From positions 1,488,001 through 1,552,000 of the forward strand of contig NZ_CP076413.1 of assembly GCF_021173085.1 (NCBI RefSeq): 64,000 bases of DNA, given 5' to 3'. This document shows positions 10,703-19,622 of this stretch, piece by piece (the first letter of the stretch is position 1; every line of letters begins with the position of its first letter). Source of the stretch: Ralstonia wenshanensis. Its GTDB lineage: Bacteria; Pseudomonadota; Gammaproteobacteria; Burkholderiales; Burkholderiaceae. Both the position numbers and the translations under genes were made by a program. Under the pieces are notes generated by a model, which saw nothing but the letters and a program-made list of their open reading frames with translations, did no database searches and had not been told where the DNA came from.

Positions 10703-12604
10703 CTATTTTACCGGGTTCGGCCGGTCGTCAGCTGCGCGGCGAGCCGGGGCGGCCGTGCGCTGGCTGACGTGATCCGCCGCGGCAGATAGCGTCAGCGCTG
10801 AATTCACGAGCGCGATGTGCGAAAACGCTTGCGGGAAGTTGCCAACCAGCCGTTTCACGCGCGGGTCGTATTCTTCGGCCAGTAGGCCCACGTCATTGCG
10901 CAGTGCCAGCAGCTTGGTGAAAAGCGCGCGAGCTTCGTCCTGGCGGCCTTGCATGACGAGGTTGTCGACATACCAGAAGCTGCAGGCGAGGAATACGCCT
11001 TCGCCCTGGGGCAGGCCGTCGGTCACGGCTTCGGTGCGGTAGCGGCGCACGAGGCCATCAACGAGCAGGTCTTCTTCGATGGCCTTGACCGTGCCCTGGA
11101 TGCGGGGGTCGGACGCCGGCAGAAAGCCGACGAGCGGCAGCATCAGAAGCGCGGCGTCTAGCTCATCGCCGCCGTAGCTCTGAACGAAGCAGCCGCGCGT
11201 GGCGTTGTAGCCGTGCGCACAAACCTCCGCGTGGATGCGATCGCGCACGGCGCGCCAGCGCTCTACCGGGCCGTCCACGTTGAATTGCTCGATGGTTTTG
11301 ACGGCGCGGTCGAACGCCACCCACGCCATGACCTTGGAATGCGTGAAATGGCGCGACGGCCCCCGGACTTCCCAGATGCCTTCGTCGGGCGTCTGCCAGA
11401 CGCTTTCGAGGTGCGTCATCAGCGCGACCTGCAACTGCCACGAGGCTTCGTCGCCATCCAGGCCGCCTTTGCGAGCGATGAAGAGGGCGTCCATCAGTTC
11501 ACCGTACACGTCGAGCTGGAGCTGCATCGCGGCCGCGTTACCCACGCGCACGGGCTGCGCGCCTTCGTAGCCGGACAGCCACGGAACAGTCCACTCGCCC
11601 AGGCGACGCTCGCCGGCAATGCCGTACATGATCTGCACCTGTGCAGGGCTGCCGGCGATTGCGCGTTCGAGCCATTCGCGCCAACTGCGCGCCTCGTCAT
11701 AGAACCCGGCGTTCATGAGCGCAAGCAGCGTAAGGGTGGCGTCGCGCAGCCAGCAGTAGCGGTAGTCCCAGTTGCGCACCCCGCCGAGCTGCTCAGGCAG
11801 CGACGTTGTGGGCGCGGCCACGACGCCGCCGGTACGGTGATACGTCAGCGCCTTGAGCGTGATGAGCGAGCGTTCCACGGCTTCGGTCCATTCGCCCGCA
11901 CCGTGGCAGCGGCCCGCCCACGCGCGCCAGCGCGCCTCGATGTCGACCTGCGCTTCGAGTGCGTCGATCGACGCCGGCAACGGCAGGTGCGACGGCGAAT
12001 GCGTGAGCACAAAGGGGACCGCATCACCCTCGCTCACCGTGAAATCCGCCACGGTGGAGAGGTTCTCGCCCCGGATTGGCGCAGGCGTGCGGAGCGTCGT
12101 CATATTGGGCCCGGCCACGGCCCGCAGTACGCAATCGGGCGTGTCGCATGGGCGCTCGGCAGCCGCACCCGTGAGTTCGGACACGCGGCTCACCCATGGT
12201 ACGGATGTGCCGTAATCGAAGCGCAGCGTGAGGTCCATGCGCATGTCCACAGTGCCGGACAACCCGCGCACGATGCGGATGAGGTCCGACGTGTCATCCC
12301 GGGCACCGGCCGTGCCCGGCAGCCGGGCCGTCATCAGGTCTGTCAAGCTGGCGGAGCCGGTGTCGGTCTCGAACACGGTTTCCAGCACCAGGGTGCCAGG
12401 TAGGTAGCGGCGCCGCACGGTGCGCCCGCCAGCCCGCGGCGCCAGGCGCCATCGGCCGTTGTCCGGTGTGCCGAGCAACGCGGCAAAACAGGCGCCCGAA
12501 TCGAACCTCGGCCAGCACAGCCAGTCGATGGACCCGTCGCGCGAAACCAGTGCCGCGGTTTCGCAATCGCCAATCAACGCGTAATCTTCGATTTTCGAGG
12601 GCAT
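10703..12604 (-). CDS. Glycoside hydrolase family 15 protein (trehalase/glucoamylase-like)
   Basis: 633 residues with the bacterial GH15 layout: an N-terminal beta-domain (opening IEDYALIGDCETAALVSRDG) and an (alpha/alpha)6 barrel containing VRNWDYRYCWLRDAT (substrate-site signature), GYEGAQPVRVGNAA and GIWEVRGPSRHFTHSKVM. The GIWEVRG Glu is the likely catalytic acid and EYDPRV near the end the catalytic base region. Family members cleave alpha-glucosidic bonds, including trehalose; no signal peptide, so it is cytoplasmic. The ATG at 12604 has GGAGTGGAG 5-8 bp upstream and matches the family start; the start at 12652 would overlap the divergent gene. Only 42 bp separate it from the DUF2252 gene. 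Confidence 0.9.
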   Translation of the reverse strand: MPSKIEDYALIGDCETAALVSRDGSIDWLCWPRFDSGACFAALLGTPDNGRWRLAPRAGGRTVRRRYLPGTLVLETVFETDTGSASLTDLMTARLPGTAGARDDTSDLIRIVRGLSGTVDMRMDLTLRFDYGTSVPWVSRVSELTGAAAERPCDTPDCVLRAVAGPNMTTLRTPAPIRGENLSTVADFTVSEGDAVPFVLTHSPSHLPLPASIDALEAQVDIEARWRAWAGRCHGAGEWTEAVERSLITLKALTYHRTGGVVAAPTTSLPEQLGGVRNWDYRYCWLRDATLTLLALMNAGFYDEARSWREWLERAIAGSPAQVQIMYGIAGERRLGEWTVPWLSGYEGAQPVRVGNAAAMQLQLDVYGELMDALFIARKGGLDGDEASWQLQVALMTHLESVWQTPDEGIWEVRGPSRHFTHSKVMAWVAFDRAVKTIEQFNVDGPVERWRAVRDRIHAEVCAHGYNATRGCFVQSYGGDELDAALLMLPLVGFLPASDPRIQGTVKAIEEDLLVDGLVRRYRTEAVTDGLPQGEGVFLACSFWYVDNLVMQGRQDEARALFTKLLALRNDVGLLAEEYDPRVKRLVGNFPQAFSHIALVNSALTLSAAADHVSQRTAAPARRAADDRPNPVK

Positions 12605-12646
12605 TGCACTCCACTCCAAGCCAAACAAATCGACGAGGCCGCGACC

Positions 12647-13873
12647 ATGCACGACAGCACCCGCATCCTGCTTGAATACAACGCGGGGCGTGATCCCGAG
12701 CGGCTGACCCGCAAGCTCGATGCCATTGCCGCTGACCCGTTTTCATTCTTTCGCGGCACCAACAACCTGTATGCCGCGTCGCTGGCCGATGCGGCGTTGC
12801 TGCACGACGCGCCCCGCACGCTCGTCTGCGGTGACCTGCACCTCGAGAACTTTGGCAGCTTCAAGGGCGACAACGGCCTCGTCTACTTCGACATGAACGA
12901 CTTTGACGAGGCACTGGCCGCGCCGTTCACAGTCGACCTGGTGCGCGTGCTGTCCAGCCTGCAGGTGGCGTCCTTCAGCTGGAAGCTGGCCGATGAAGAT
13001 GCTCATAACCTGTGCCGGCGCTTTCTCGACACGTATGCGGCTGCGCTGGTTGATGGCAAGCCGCGCTGGGTTGAGCGTGCCACTGCCACGGGCATCGTGC
13101 GTAATCTGCTGCGCGGCCTGCGCAAGCGCAACCGGGCGGCGTACCTGGCTGATCGCACCGAACGCAACGGCAACCGGGTCACCCTGCGTATCGACGGCCG
13201 GCGCACTTTACGGGCAAGCAAGGAAGAGGCCCGCCGCGCGCGCCGCATTCTCGAGGCCTACGGCCAGCAGGGCAACGGCCAGCGTTTCATCGCCATCGAC
13301 GTCGCGCGGCGGATTGCCGGCACAGGCAGTCTGGGCCTTGAGCGCTATTCCGTGCTCGCTCGCCCGGAAAACGACCCCTCCACGCTGCGCCTGATCGACA
13401 TCAAGCTCTCCATCCCAAGTGTCTGGGACGATGTGCTGGGCGACGCCTGTAGCGTTGCGCCGTGGCGTAGTGAGGCTGGGCGCGTGGTCGATATCCAGCG
13501 CCTGTCGCAGGCCATTTCGCCCGCGCTGCTGCGCGGCGTCGTCTACGGAGCCAAGGGCGAGAAACCGAAGTCGTACGTCGTCAAGAGCCTGCAGCCGACC
13601 GCCGACCGCGTTGCGCTGGGCTCTGGCAAGAACGTGGTCGCCAACCTGGACGATGCCCTGCAGACCATGGCGCGCGTGGCAGCGTGGTGTCATTTGCGCG
13701 GCTGTGGCCGACACGGCACCGATCTCGTGGAAACAGTGCAGGACTACGCGGCCGGCACGGCGTGGCGCAAATCGGCGTTGAAGCTGGCGGCGCATGGCAA
13801 AGACGTGTCGCTCAAGCAATGGGCTGAGTTTGCTGAAGATTATCGTCAGGCGCGCGGTGGCAAGTCCGCTTAA
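12647..13873 (+). CDS. DUF2252 protein, kinase-like fold
   Basis: 408 residues of the DUF2252 family. Residues about 58-90 read CGDLHLENFGSF then YFDMNDFDEA, which resemble the catalytic HGDLHxGN loop and metal-binding DFD/DFE of aminoglycoside phosphotransferase-like and maltokinase enzymes, suggesting a small-molecule phosphotransferase. DPFSFFRG (N-terminal) and VVKSLQPTADRV are other conserved blocks. No signal peptide. It is divergent from the GH15 gene with a 42-bp gap, which points to a shared role in sugar metabolism, but the substrate is unknown. Confidence 0.85.
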   Translation: MHDSTRILLEYNAGRDPERLTRKLDAIAADPFSFFRGTNNLYAASLADAALLHDAPRTLVCGDLHLENFGSFKGDNGLVYFDMNDFDEALAAPFTVDLVRVLSSLQVASFSWKLADEDAHNLCRRFLDTYAAALVDGKPRWVERATATGIVRNLLRGLRKRNRAAYLADRTERNGNRVTLRIDGRRTLRASKEEARRARRILEAYGQQGNGQRFIAIDVARRIAGTGSLGLERYSVLARPENDPSTLRLIDIKLSIPSVWDDVLGDACSVAPWRSEAGRVVDIQRLSQAISPALLRGVVYGAKGEKPKSYVVKSLQPTADRVALGSGKNVVANLDDALQTMARVAAWCHLRGCGRHGTDLVETVQDYAAGTAWRKSALKLAAHGKDVSLKQWAEFAEDYRQARGGKSA

Positions 13874-13903
13874 GTCCGCTTAAGTGCGCGGCGTAAGTGC
13901 GCG
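13862..13903 (+). repeat. Short imperfect tandem repeat at the end of the DUF2252 gene
   Basis: The unit TAAGTCCGCT occurs twice (the first copy begins CAAG), followed by TAAGTGCGCGG and TAAGTGCGCG. The DUF2252 stop codon (TAA) lies in the first unit. Probably replication slippage; no function evident. Confidence 0.6.
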
Positions 13904-13961
13904 ATGGCGCGCTGTTGACGTCAGGCCCGTGACTACTATTTGAAATCCCCCTGAGATTGCA

Positions 13962-15092
13962 ATGAAAAACCTCGACAACCCCTCACATGATCGCGAGGTG
14001 GGCACCGCCGACGCGACGCAAGACACGACGCGCATCGACGACACCCGCATCGGCGCGGTGCGTCCGCTCATTTCCCCGGCGCTGCTCCTGGACGAGCTGC
14101 CCGTGCCTGCCGATACGCAGACGCTCGTCGAAGACACCCGCCGGGCCATCAGCAACATCCTGCACGGCCGCGACGACCGGCTGCTGCTCATCGTCGGCCC
14201 GTGCTCGATCCACGATCACGACCAGGCGCTCGATTACGCGCGCCGCCTCAAGGCTGCGGCCGATGCACTGAAGGACGACCTGCTGATCGTCATGCGCGTC
14301 TACTTTGAGAAGCCGCGCACGACGGTCGGTTGGAAGGGCTACATCAATGATCCGCGTCTGGACGGCAGCTTCCGCATCAATGAAGGGCTGCGCGCTGCGC
14401 GGCAACTCCTGCTTGACGTCAACGCCCTCGGTCTGCCCGCCGCCACGGAATTCCTCGACCTGCTGAGCCCGCAATACATTGCAGACCTCATCGCCTGGGG
14501 CGCGATCGGCGCGCGCACGACAGAAAGCCAGAGCCATCGGCAGCTTGCGTCGGGCTTGAGCTGCCCGATCGGTTTCAAGAACGGCACCGACGGCGGCGTG
14601 CAGGTTGCGTCTGACGCGATCATCGCGGCGCGCGCCAGCCATGCGTTCATGGGCATGACCAAGATGGGCATGGCCGCGATTTTCGAGACGCGCGGCAACG
14701 ACGACGCGCACGTGATCCTGCGGGGCGGCAAGAGCGGGCCGAACTACGACAGCGCGCACATCGAGGCGACCTGCGCGGCGCTGCGCGCGGCAAAGTTGCG
14801 CGAACAGGTGATGGTCGACTGCTCGCACGCGAATTCAAACAAGTCGCATGAACGGCAGGTCGACGTCGCGCAGGATCTGGCGCGGCAACTATCGCAGGGT
14901 GACCACCGGATCGTCGGCGTGATGGTCGAAAGCAATCTCGAAGCGGGCCGCCAAGACCTGAAACCGGGCGTGCCGCTCAAGTACGGCGTGTCGATCACCG
15001 ATGCCTGCCTGAGCTGGGCGCAGACCGAGCCCGTGCTCGACATACTGGCCGAGGCGGTTCGGCATCGGCGCGCGTATTCGTACGACGGGTGA
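13962..15092 (+). CDS. aroG: Class I 3-deoxy-D-arabino-heptulosonate 7-phosphate synthase
   Basis: Condenses phosphoenolpyruvate and erythrose 4-phosphate, the first step of the shikimate pathway. The 376-residue product is about 25 residues longer than E. coli AroG because of an extended N-terminus. Motifs: LIVGPCSIHD (metal/PEP site), RVYFEKPRTTVGWKGYIND, GARTTESQ, FKNGTDG, ILRGG and DCSHANSNK. The N-terminal region that carries the feedback site in E. coli isozymes does not let me say which aromatic amino acid inhibits it. It forms a single-gene unit ended by a strong terminator. Confidence 0.93.
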   Translation: MKNLDNPSHDREVGTADATQDTTRIDDTRIGAVRPLISPALLLDELPVPADTQTLVEDTRRAISNILHGRDDRLLLIVGPCSIHDHDQALDYARRLKAAADALKDDLLIVMRVYFEKPRTTVGWKGYINDPRLDGSFRINEGLRAARQLLLDVNALGLPAATEFLDLLSPQYIADLIAWGAIGARTTESQSHRQLASGLSCPIGFKNGTDGGVQVASDAIIAARASHAFMGMTKMGMAAIFETRGNDDAHVILRGGKSGPNYDSAHIEATCAALRAAKLREQVMVDCSHANSNKSHERQVDVAQDLARQLSQGDHRIVGVMVESNLEAGRQDLKPGVPLKYGVSITDACLSWAQTEPVLDILAEAVRHRRAYSYDG

Positions 15093-15133
15093 GATAAGGG
15101 CGGCGGATTCTGCTTTTGCCGCCTTGTACCGAT

Positions 15134-15159
15134 CGCCGACGTCGGTCGGCGTTTTTTTT
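15134..15159 (+). terminator. Rho-independent terminator of the DAHP synthase gene
   Basis: Perfect 7-bp stem CGCCGAC / GTCGGCG with a GTCG loop followed by eight T, 41 bp after the stop. Confidence 0.92.
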
Positions 15160-15571
15160 GTCCATTCAATGACTGCCAGCCGGATGCGCACTCGCATGCG
15201 GCTTGGTCCTATCTTGCGTGCAGGCATCCCGCCCGCACGGTCCACGCCCTGACACTGTCGCGTCGGCGGGTCTCTTCCCAAATCACATTGGTTATTCGGC
15301 TTGGCGCGTTGCGTGTCTGCATTGAGCTGCATTTAAGACTGCGCTTGCATATCTGGCGTCGCCCAACATCCAGAATTCCGGCCAGGCATTGCATTGCAAT
15401 AGCTGGAGAAGTCAATTAGCGGCGCGTTGTTCACCGTACGGACGGCGCTTCGGCGGCATCTCGCAATTCAACGGAGATGCGCGTAGGAATTCAGTCTGGT
15501 CTAAATTGAAATAACGCGATAAGTGAAATTGGGCTGCCCGGCTGCTGCAAAACCATTTTTGTAACGATTTA
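15160..15571 (+). other. Non-coding region upstream of the broken adhesin gene
   Basis: About 410 bp without a credible gene. The right half (about 15390-15570) is clearly richer in A/T than the surroundings and probably contains the promoter of the fimbrial gene. No inverted repeats suggesting an invertible phase switch and no chaperone or usher remnants were seen. Confidence 0.4.
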
Positions 15572-16525
15572 ATGATGACAAAAAGAATGAGTGCGCAAGT
15601 CATGCGCAGGATTGGATGCACAGTATTAGCCGCCCTAATTTTCCCTGTGGCAACGGTGGCTTTGGCCGATGACAGCCGCAATATCTTCCCTTTCCCCAAT
15701 CCGCTCGTACTGCCGAAAAATGCTCCGGTTGATAAGGTTATGGTAAGGGCATACAGGACGCCTCAACAGATTTGTGGCGAAGCCAGCTGCATGTTGGTCA
15801 GGTTTGCTGTCTTCAGCCTAGAAGGCGACCACTGGGTCTGGTAGGGCTCTGGGCCACGCGCCGGCACAGAACTTAGAGGTCTGGATATTCAGACTATCGT
15901 CAATGGAAAGCCTCAGGGCAAGTGGAGTGAAGATTTACACGACTCAATGGAATTTTCATCCCCTGTCGAATTTCAGTTGCTGAGAAACCATTATGAAATG
16001 AATAACGGAGAATCTAACCAACTTTATTTCTGGTTTTTCGTAAGAAAACCGGGGAGTTCCGACCTGATCCAAAGGTACATCGAGCTCAACACGAGCGTGA
16101 CCTGGATCGAAGAAAGCTGCTCGGTGCCAAGTCAGACGGTAGTGCTGCCATCCACGCGGGCAGGGCGTTTAACCGGCATCGGGACGACGGCCGGCGGGCG
16201 CAGCTTCCAGATCCAGATCAACAACTGCCCCAAGGGTTACAACAAGATTCTCTACAGGCTCACGCCGGAGGGCGGCACTATTGAGAATGCACCGGGTGTA
16301 TTGCCGCTTTCCGCTGATTCCACCGCAAAGGGCGTGAAGATCAAGGTGACCGACAATGCGGGCGCGGCGGCTGCATTTGATACGTCGACCGCCGTCGATG
16401 ATTACAACAAGGCTACGGGCGGCTCCTTCTCGATCCCGATGCGGGTGTCGTATGTTCAGACCGAAGCCAACATCACGCCCGGTACCGTGAATGGCGCCAT
16501 GTCGGTGCTGATGGAGTATCAGTGA
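15572..16525 (+). pseudogene. Two-domain fimbrial (tip) adhesin interrupted by an in-frame amber codon
   Basis: The frame 15572-16525 would encode 317 residues but TAG at 15842-15844 stops it after 90; the same frame stays open from there to 16525 with no other stop. The first part has a signal peptide (LAALIFPVATVALADD) and the start of an N-terminal receptor-binding domain. After the stop the frame continues GSGPRAGTELRGL into the rest of that domain, then a typical pilin domain with CSV...NNC disulfide cysteines and the C-terminal beta-strand ending MSVLMEYQ. One transition (TGG or CAG to TAG) explains it. No chaperone-usher genes are adjacent. Strict loss of function or occasional readthrough are both possible. 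Confidence 0.8.
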
Positions 16526-16671
16526 CACGCCACGCATGTGCTTTAGTGACGCCTTCATCACTGCGCTCTCAAGTTCCAGCGCTGCGCGGCCGATAGTGCC
16601 AAGGTAGCCGGCCGCCCGGCGCGATGGTCGCGCCTGCTGGAAGAGCCGTGCACGCCACTCTTGCCGCGCCC

Positions 16672-18213
16672 ATGTCCGCTCGTCTGACCATCCGCACCCG
16701 CCTGGTGCTTTCGGTTTCCATTCTGTTTCTGCTTGCCTTGCTGATTGGCGTGGCGGGCCTGCTTGGCCTGCGCGATGCCAACCATGCGCACGAGGAAACC
16801 TTCACCAATCAGTTTCCGTCCGCACTCGCGCTGGGCGAATCCGATCTGAGCCTCACGCGTGCCCGCACCGCGCTCGACAAGGCGATGCTGTATCCGGAAG
16901 ACAAGGGCGCGATGAAGCTGCTCGACCGCACCGAAGAGTTGATTGCGGAATCGGATGCAGCCTGGAAGAAATACCTGGCACTGCCGCGTGACGACGAGGA
17001 GGAACGCCTGGCCAAGGACGTCGCCACCAAGCGTGAAGCGGCTGCCGGCAGCTTGCGCGACATCATCAAGGCGCTGCGCGCCGGGGATCGTGCAGCGGCA
17101 GACAAGATCATGGAAAAGGGCGTCTCCAAGGCCTTCCGCGATTCCAACGATTCGAGCCTGGCGCTGAGCAAGAAGCAACTGGCGTTCTCCAAGGCCAACT
17201 ACGACGCATCGCGCGATGCTTATGCGCGCTTCCAACTGATCGTGATTGCCGCCATCGTCCTCGCGCTGGTGGTGGCGCTGTGGTGCGCGTGGTCGCTGCT
17301 GCGCGCGATCGTGGGGCCGCTGAACGCCGCGCTGGCGCAGTTCGATCGCATTGCTGCCGGTGATCTGACCGAGCGTGTGCGCATCGATCGTCACGACGAA
17401 ATGGGCCGCCTGCTCGAAGGCCTGGCCCGCATGCAGACTGCACTGACCGACACCGTGCGCCGCGTGCGCACCGGCTCCGAGTCGATCGGCGCGGCCACCA
17501 AGCAGATTGCCGCCGGCAATGCAGACTTGTCGCAACGCACGGAAGAGCAGGCTAGCTCGCTGGAGGAAACCGCTTCCAGCATGGAAGAAATGACCTCCAT
17601 CGTGCGTCAGAACGCCGACAACGCCCGTCAGGCCAGCCAGTTGGCCGACAGCGCCTCGGAAGTTGCGAGCCAAGGCGGCGCGGTGGTGACCGACGTGGTG
17701 GCGACCATGCGCGAGATCAGCGCGTCGTCGCGTACGGTGTCCGAAATCATTGGCGTGATCGACGGCATTGCGTTCCAGACCAACATTCTTGCACTTAACG
17801 CGGCCGTAGAAGCTGCCCGAGCCGGCGAGCAAGGCCGTGGCTTTGCCGTGGTGGCCGGTGAAGTGCGCAACCTCGCGCAGCGCAGCGCCGCCGCCGCGAA
17901 GGAAATCAAGGAAATGATCGAGGCGTCGCTGTCCAAGGTCGAGACCGGCAGCGCGCTGGCCGAACGCGCGGGCAGCACGATGGAAGACATCGTGTCGTCC
18001 ATCCGCCGCGTGACCGACATCATGGGCGAAATCGCTGCCGCCTCGAACGAGCAAAGCTCTGGCATCGAGCAGGTCAACAAGGCCGTCACGCTCATGGATG
18101 AGGCCACGCAGCAGAACGCCGCGCTGGTGGAGCAGGCTGCCGCAGCGGCGGAATCGCTGGAGGAGCAGGCCCAGGCCCTGAACGCCGCCATCGCCGCATT
18201 CCGCCTCGCCTGA
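16672..18213 (+). CDS. Methyl-accepting chemotaxis protein (4HB sensor, HAMP)
   Basis: 513 residues: TM1 at about 12-33 ([23 protein letters not shown]), a periplasmic four-helix-bundle sensor domain (about 34-190), TM2 ([19 protein letters not shown]), a HAMP domain, and a long coiled-coil signalling domain. The hairpin tip [37 protein letters not shown] is conserved. Methylation helices flank it ([20 protein letters not shown]). There is no C-terminal CheR/CheB-binding pentapeptide (ends AIAAFRLA), as in many Burkholderiaceae receptors. The ligand is unknown. I chose ATG 16672 ([11 protein letters not shown]), giving the usual short cytoplasmic N-terminus; an ATG at 16624 adds 16 residues. 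Neither has a clear ribosome site. Confidence 0.9.
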   Translation: MSARLTIRTRLVLSVSILFLLALLIGVAGLLGLRDANHAHEETFTNQFPSALALGESDLSLTRARTALDKAMLYPEDKGAMKLLDRTEELIAESDAAWKKYLALPRDDEEERLAKDVATKREAAAGSLRDIIKALRAGDRAAADKIMEKGVSKAFRDSNDSSLALSKKQLAFSKANYDASRDAYARFQLIVIAAIVLALVVALWCAWSLLRAIVGPLNAALAQFDRIAAGDLTERVRIDRHDEMGRLLEGLARMQTALTDTVRRVRTGSESIGAATKQIAAGNADLSQRTEEQASSLEETASSMEEMTSIVRQNADNARQASQLADSASEVASQGGAVVTDVVATMREISASSRTVSEIIGVIDGIAFQTNILALNAAVEAARAGEQGRGFAVVAGEVRNLAQRSAAAAKEIKEMIEASLSKVETGSALAERAGSTMEDIVSSIRRVTDIMGEIAAASNEQSSGIEQVNKAVTLMDEATQQNAALVEQAAAAAESLEEQAQALNAAIAAFRLA

Positions 18214-18216
18214 TAT

Positions 18217-18240
18217 GGGCCCCATGGATGCACGGGGCCC
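18217..18240 (+). terminator. Hairpin after the chemotaxis receptor gene
   Basis: GGGCCCC and GGGGCCC form a 7-bp stem with a 10-nt loop directly after the stop codon. No T-run follows, so termination is uncertain; it may protect the mRNA end. Confidence 0.4.
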
Positions 18241-18314
18241 GCTGAAGACTTAAGACTTGCCTTGAGCGCCGTTTCGGTTGATATAACCGACTGGCCCATT
18301 CAAGGAGTCGCCTC

Positions 18315-18782
18315 ATGCCGTTCATCATTGCCGCGTTCGCGCTGGTTGGTCTGCTGATCTACGGCGCGGTCCGGCTGTATGCGGTGGTTGCCGCCGCTTA
18401 TGGCGCGGTGGTGGGCGGTGCTGCGGTGCTGGTTGCCGTGGCGCTGCTGGCCGGCGCAGTCACCATCTTCATCCGGCGTTACCGCGCCGTTCATGGCGTG
18501 AACGTGAAAGGGCAGCGGATTGTGTCGCTCAGTGCAAGCTGGGGGCAGGTCGCGGTTGATGCCGAACAGAAACGCGGGACGCTGCAACTGCACGGGCAGG
18601 GCGCCCGTTTTCTCTTTGCCGATATTGCCGGCGCCGATGCGGTCGAACACGAAGGTGCCTGGTCGCTGGCGCTGCGCCTGAAGCATCAGACGCAGGCAGA
18701 TTGGCCGATCCCGATGCGCAATCGCCAGGAAGCGAAACGCTGGGCGAAGATCTTCGCGCTGGCGGCCAGCCAGGAGCTTTGA
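18315..18782 (+). CDS. Hypothetical membrane protein with C-terminal soluble domain
   Basis: 155 residues. Two hydrophobic helices occupy about residues 3-54 (FIIAAFALVGLLIYGAVRLY and GAAVLVAVALLAGAVTIFI), then a soluble domain of about 95 residues (RIVSLSASWGQVAVDAEQKR ... WPIPMRNRQEAKRWAKIFAL) that looks like a small beta-rich, PH-like fold. No family assigned. AAGGAG sits 9 bp before the ATG, so the start is secure. It is probably monocistronic; the next gene converges. Confidence 0.8.
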   Translation: MPFIIAAFALVGLLIYGAVRLYAVVAAAYGAVVGGAAVLVAVALLAGAVTIFIRRYRAVHGVNVKGQRIVSLSASWGQVAVDAEQKRGTLQLHGQGARFLFADIAGADAVEHEGAWSLALRLKHQTQADWPIPMRNRQEAKRWAKIFALAASQEL

Positions 18783-18800
18783 CCGGCGCGTCGGTCCGGA

Positions 18801-19523
18801 TTATTCCGTCGTACTTGGGTTCCAGAATGCCTGCGCCACGTGCGGCTGCGATTGCAGCGACGTGACGATGCGGTCCAGCTCGGCCGCGTTCACGGCCGTC
18901 GACATCAGCATCGCTTCAATTTCTACGTGGTCGTCGCCAAAGGGTTCGACTGACAGATCGCTGATGGGGTAGCTGGCTTCTTCAAGCAGGCGTTCCAGGT
19001 CGGCCAGCGCCTCTTTCTGGCGCTCGCTGGTGGAGATGACGCACATGGTGTACGTGACTTCGCTGGCTTGGTTGTCGAGCGGAGTGCGGTTGATTCGGTC
19101 CACCACCGGCCGCAGCAAGATGTTCGAGGCCAGCACGAACAGCGTAATCAGAATGGCCTGGCCAACAAGGTCGGAGCCTGCCGCCGCACCCACAGCGGCC
19201 GAGCCCCACAGCGTGGCGGCAGTGTTCAGCCCGCGCACGTTCAGACCTTCCTTCATGATGGTGCCGGCACCCAGAAAGCCGACGCCCGACACCACATAGG
19301 CGATCACGCGCGTGGTGTCCGATGCGGTGCCGATCTGCGCGGCCATATCGACGAACGCTGATGCCGCGACCGCCACCAGCGCATTGGTGCGCAGCCCCGC
19401 AGTCCGCTGCCTGACCTGCCGCTCGAAGCCAATGAGTGACCCGAGCGCAAAGGCCGAGGCAAGGCTGATGAACGAATCCACCAGCGTGGCGACATTGAGA
19501 TGGACGATGGCTTGCAGCGTCAT
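18801..19523 (-). CDS. MgtC/SapB family membrane protein
   Basis: 240 residues. The N-terminal half is the MgtC membrane domain: LASAFALGSLIGFERQVRQR with the conserved FERQ-type loop, TAGLRTNALVAVAAS, VVSGVGFLGAGTIM and VRGLNTAATLWGSAAVGAAAG. The C-terminal 90 residues form a soluble ACT-like domain. Family members modulate magnesium stress or F-ATPase in pathogens; in environmental bacteria the role is unclear. The ATG at 19523 has AAGGAG 6 bp upstream, so I prefer it to the one at 19595. Confidence 0.9.
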   Translation of the reverse strand: MTLQAIVHLNVATLVDSFISLASAFALGSLIGFERQVRQRTAGLRTNALVAVAASAFVDMAAQIGTASDTTRVIAYVVSGVGFLGAGTIMKEGLNVRGLNTAATLWGSAAVGAAAGSDLVGQAILITLFVLASNILLRPVVDRINRTPLDNQASEVTYTMCVISTSERQKEALADLERLLEEASYPISDLSVEPFGDDHVEIEAMLMSTAVNAAELDRIVTSLQSQPHVAQAFWNPSTTE

Positions 19524-19622
19524 CGGCGGCTCCTTGTTGTGGTGACCGGAGTCTTGGTGAAGGGCGCCGATGGTTATAGCACGGCGCCATGACACGCCGT
19601 GCGAGCCGGGGAGGCCGGACGG

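Noticed and set aside
15209-15415. Short minus-strand frame in the gap before the adhesin
   Set aside because: No family or ribosome site, and it lies in an AT-shifting intergenic region; composition looks random.
16558-18225. A 555-codon minus-strand frame antisense to the chemotaxis receptor
   Set aside because: No family features; the plus-strand receptor has full domain structure.
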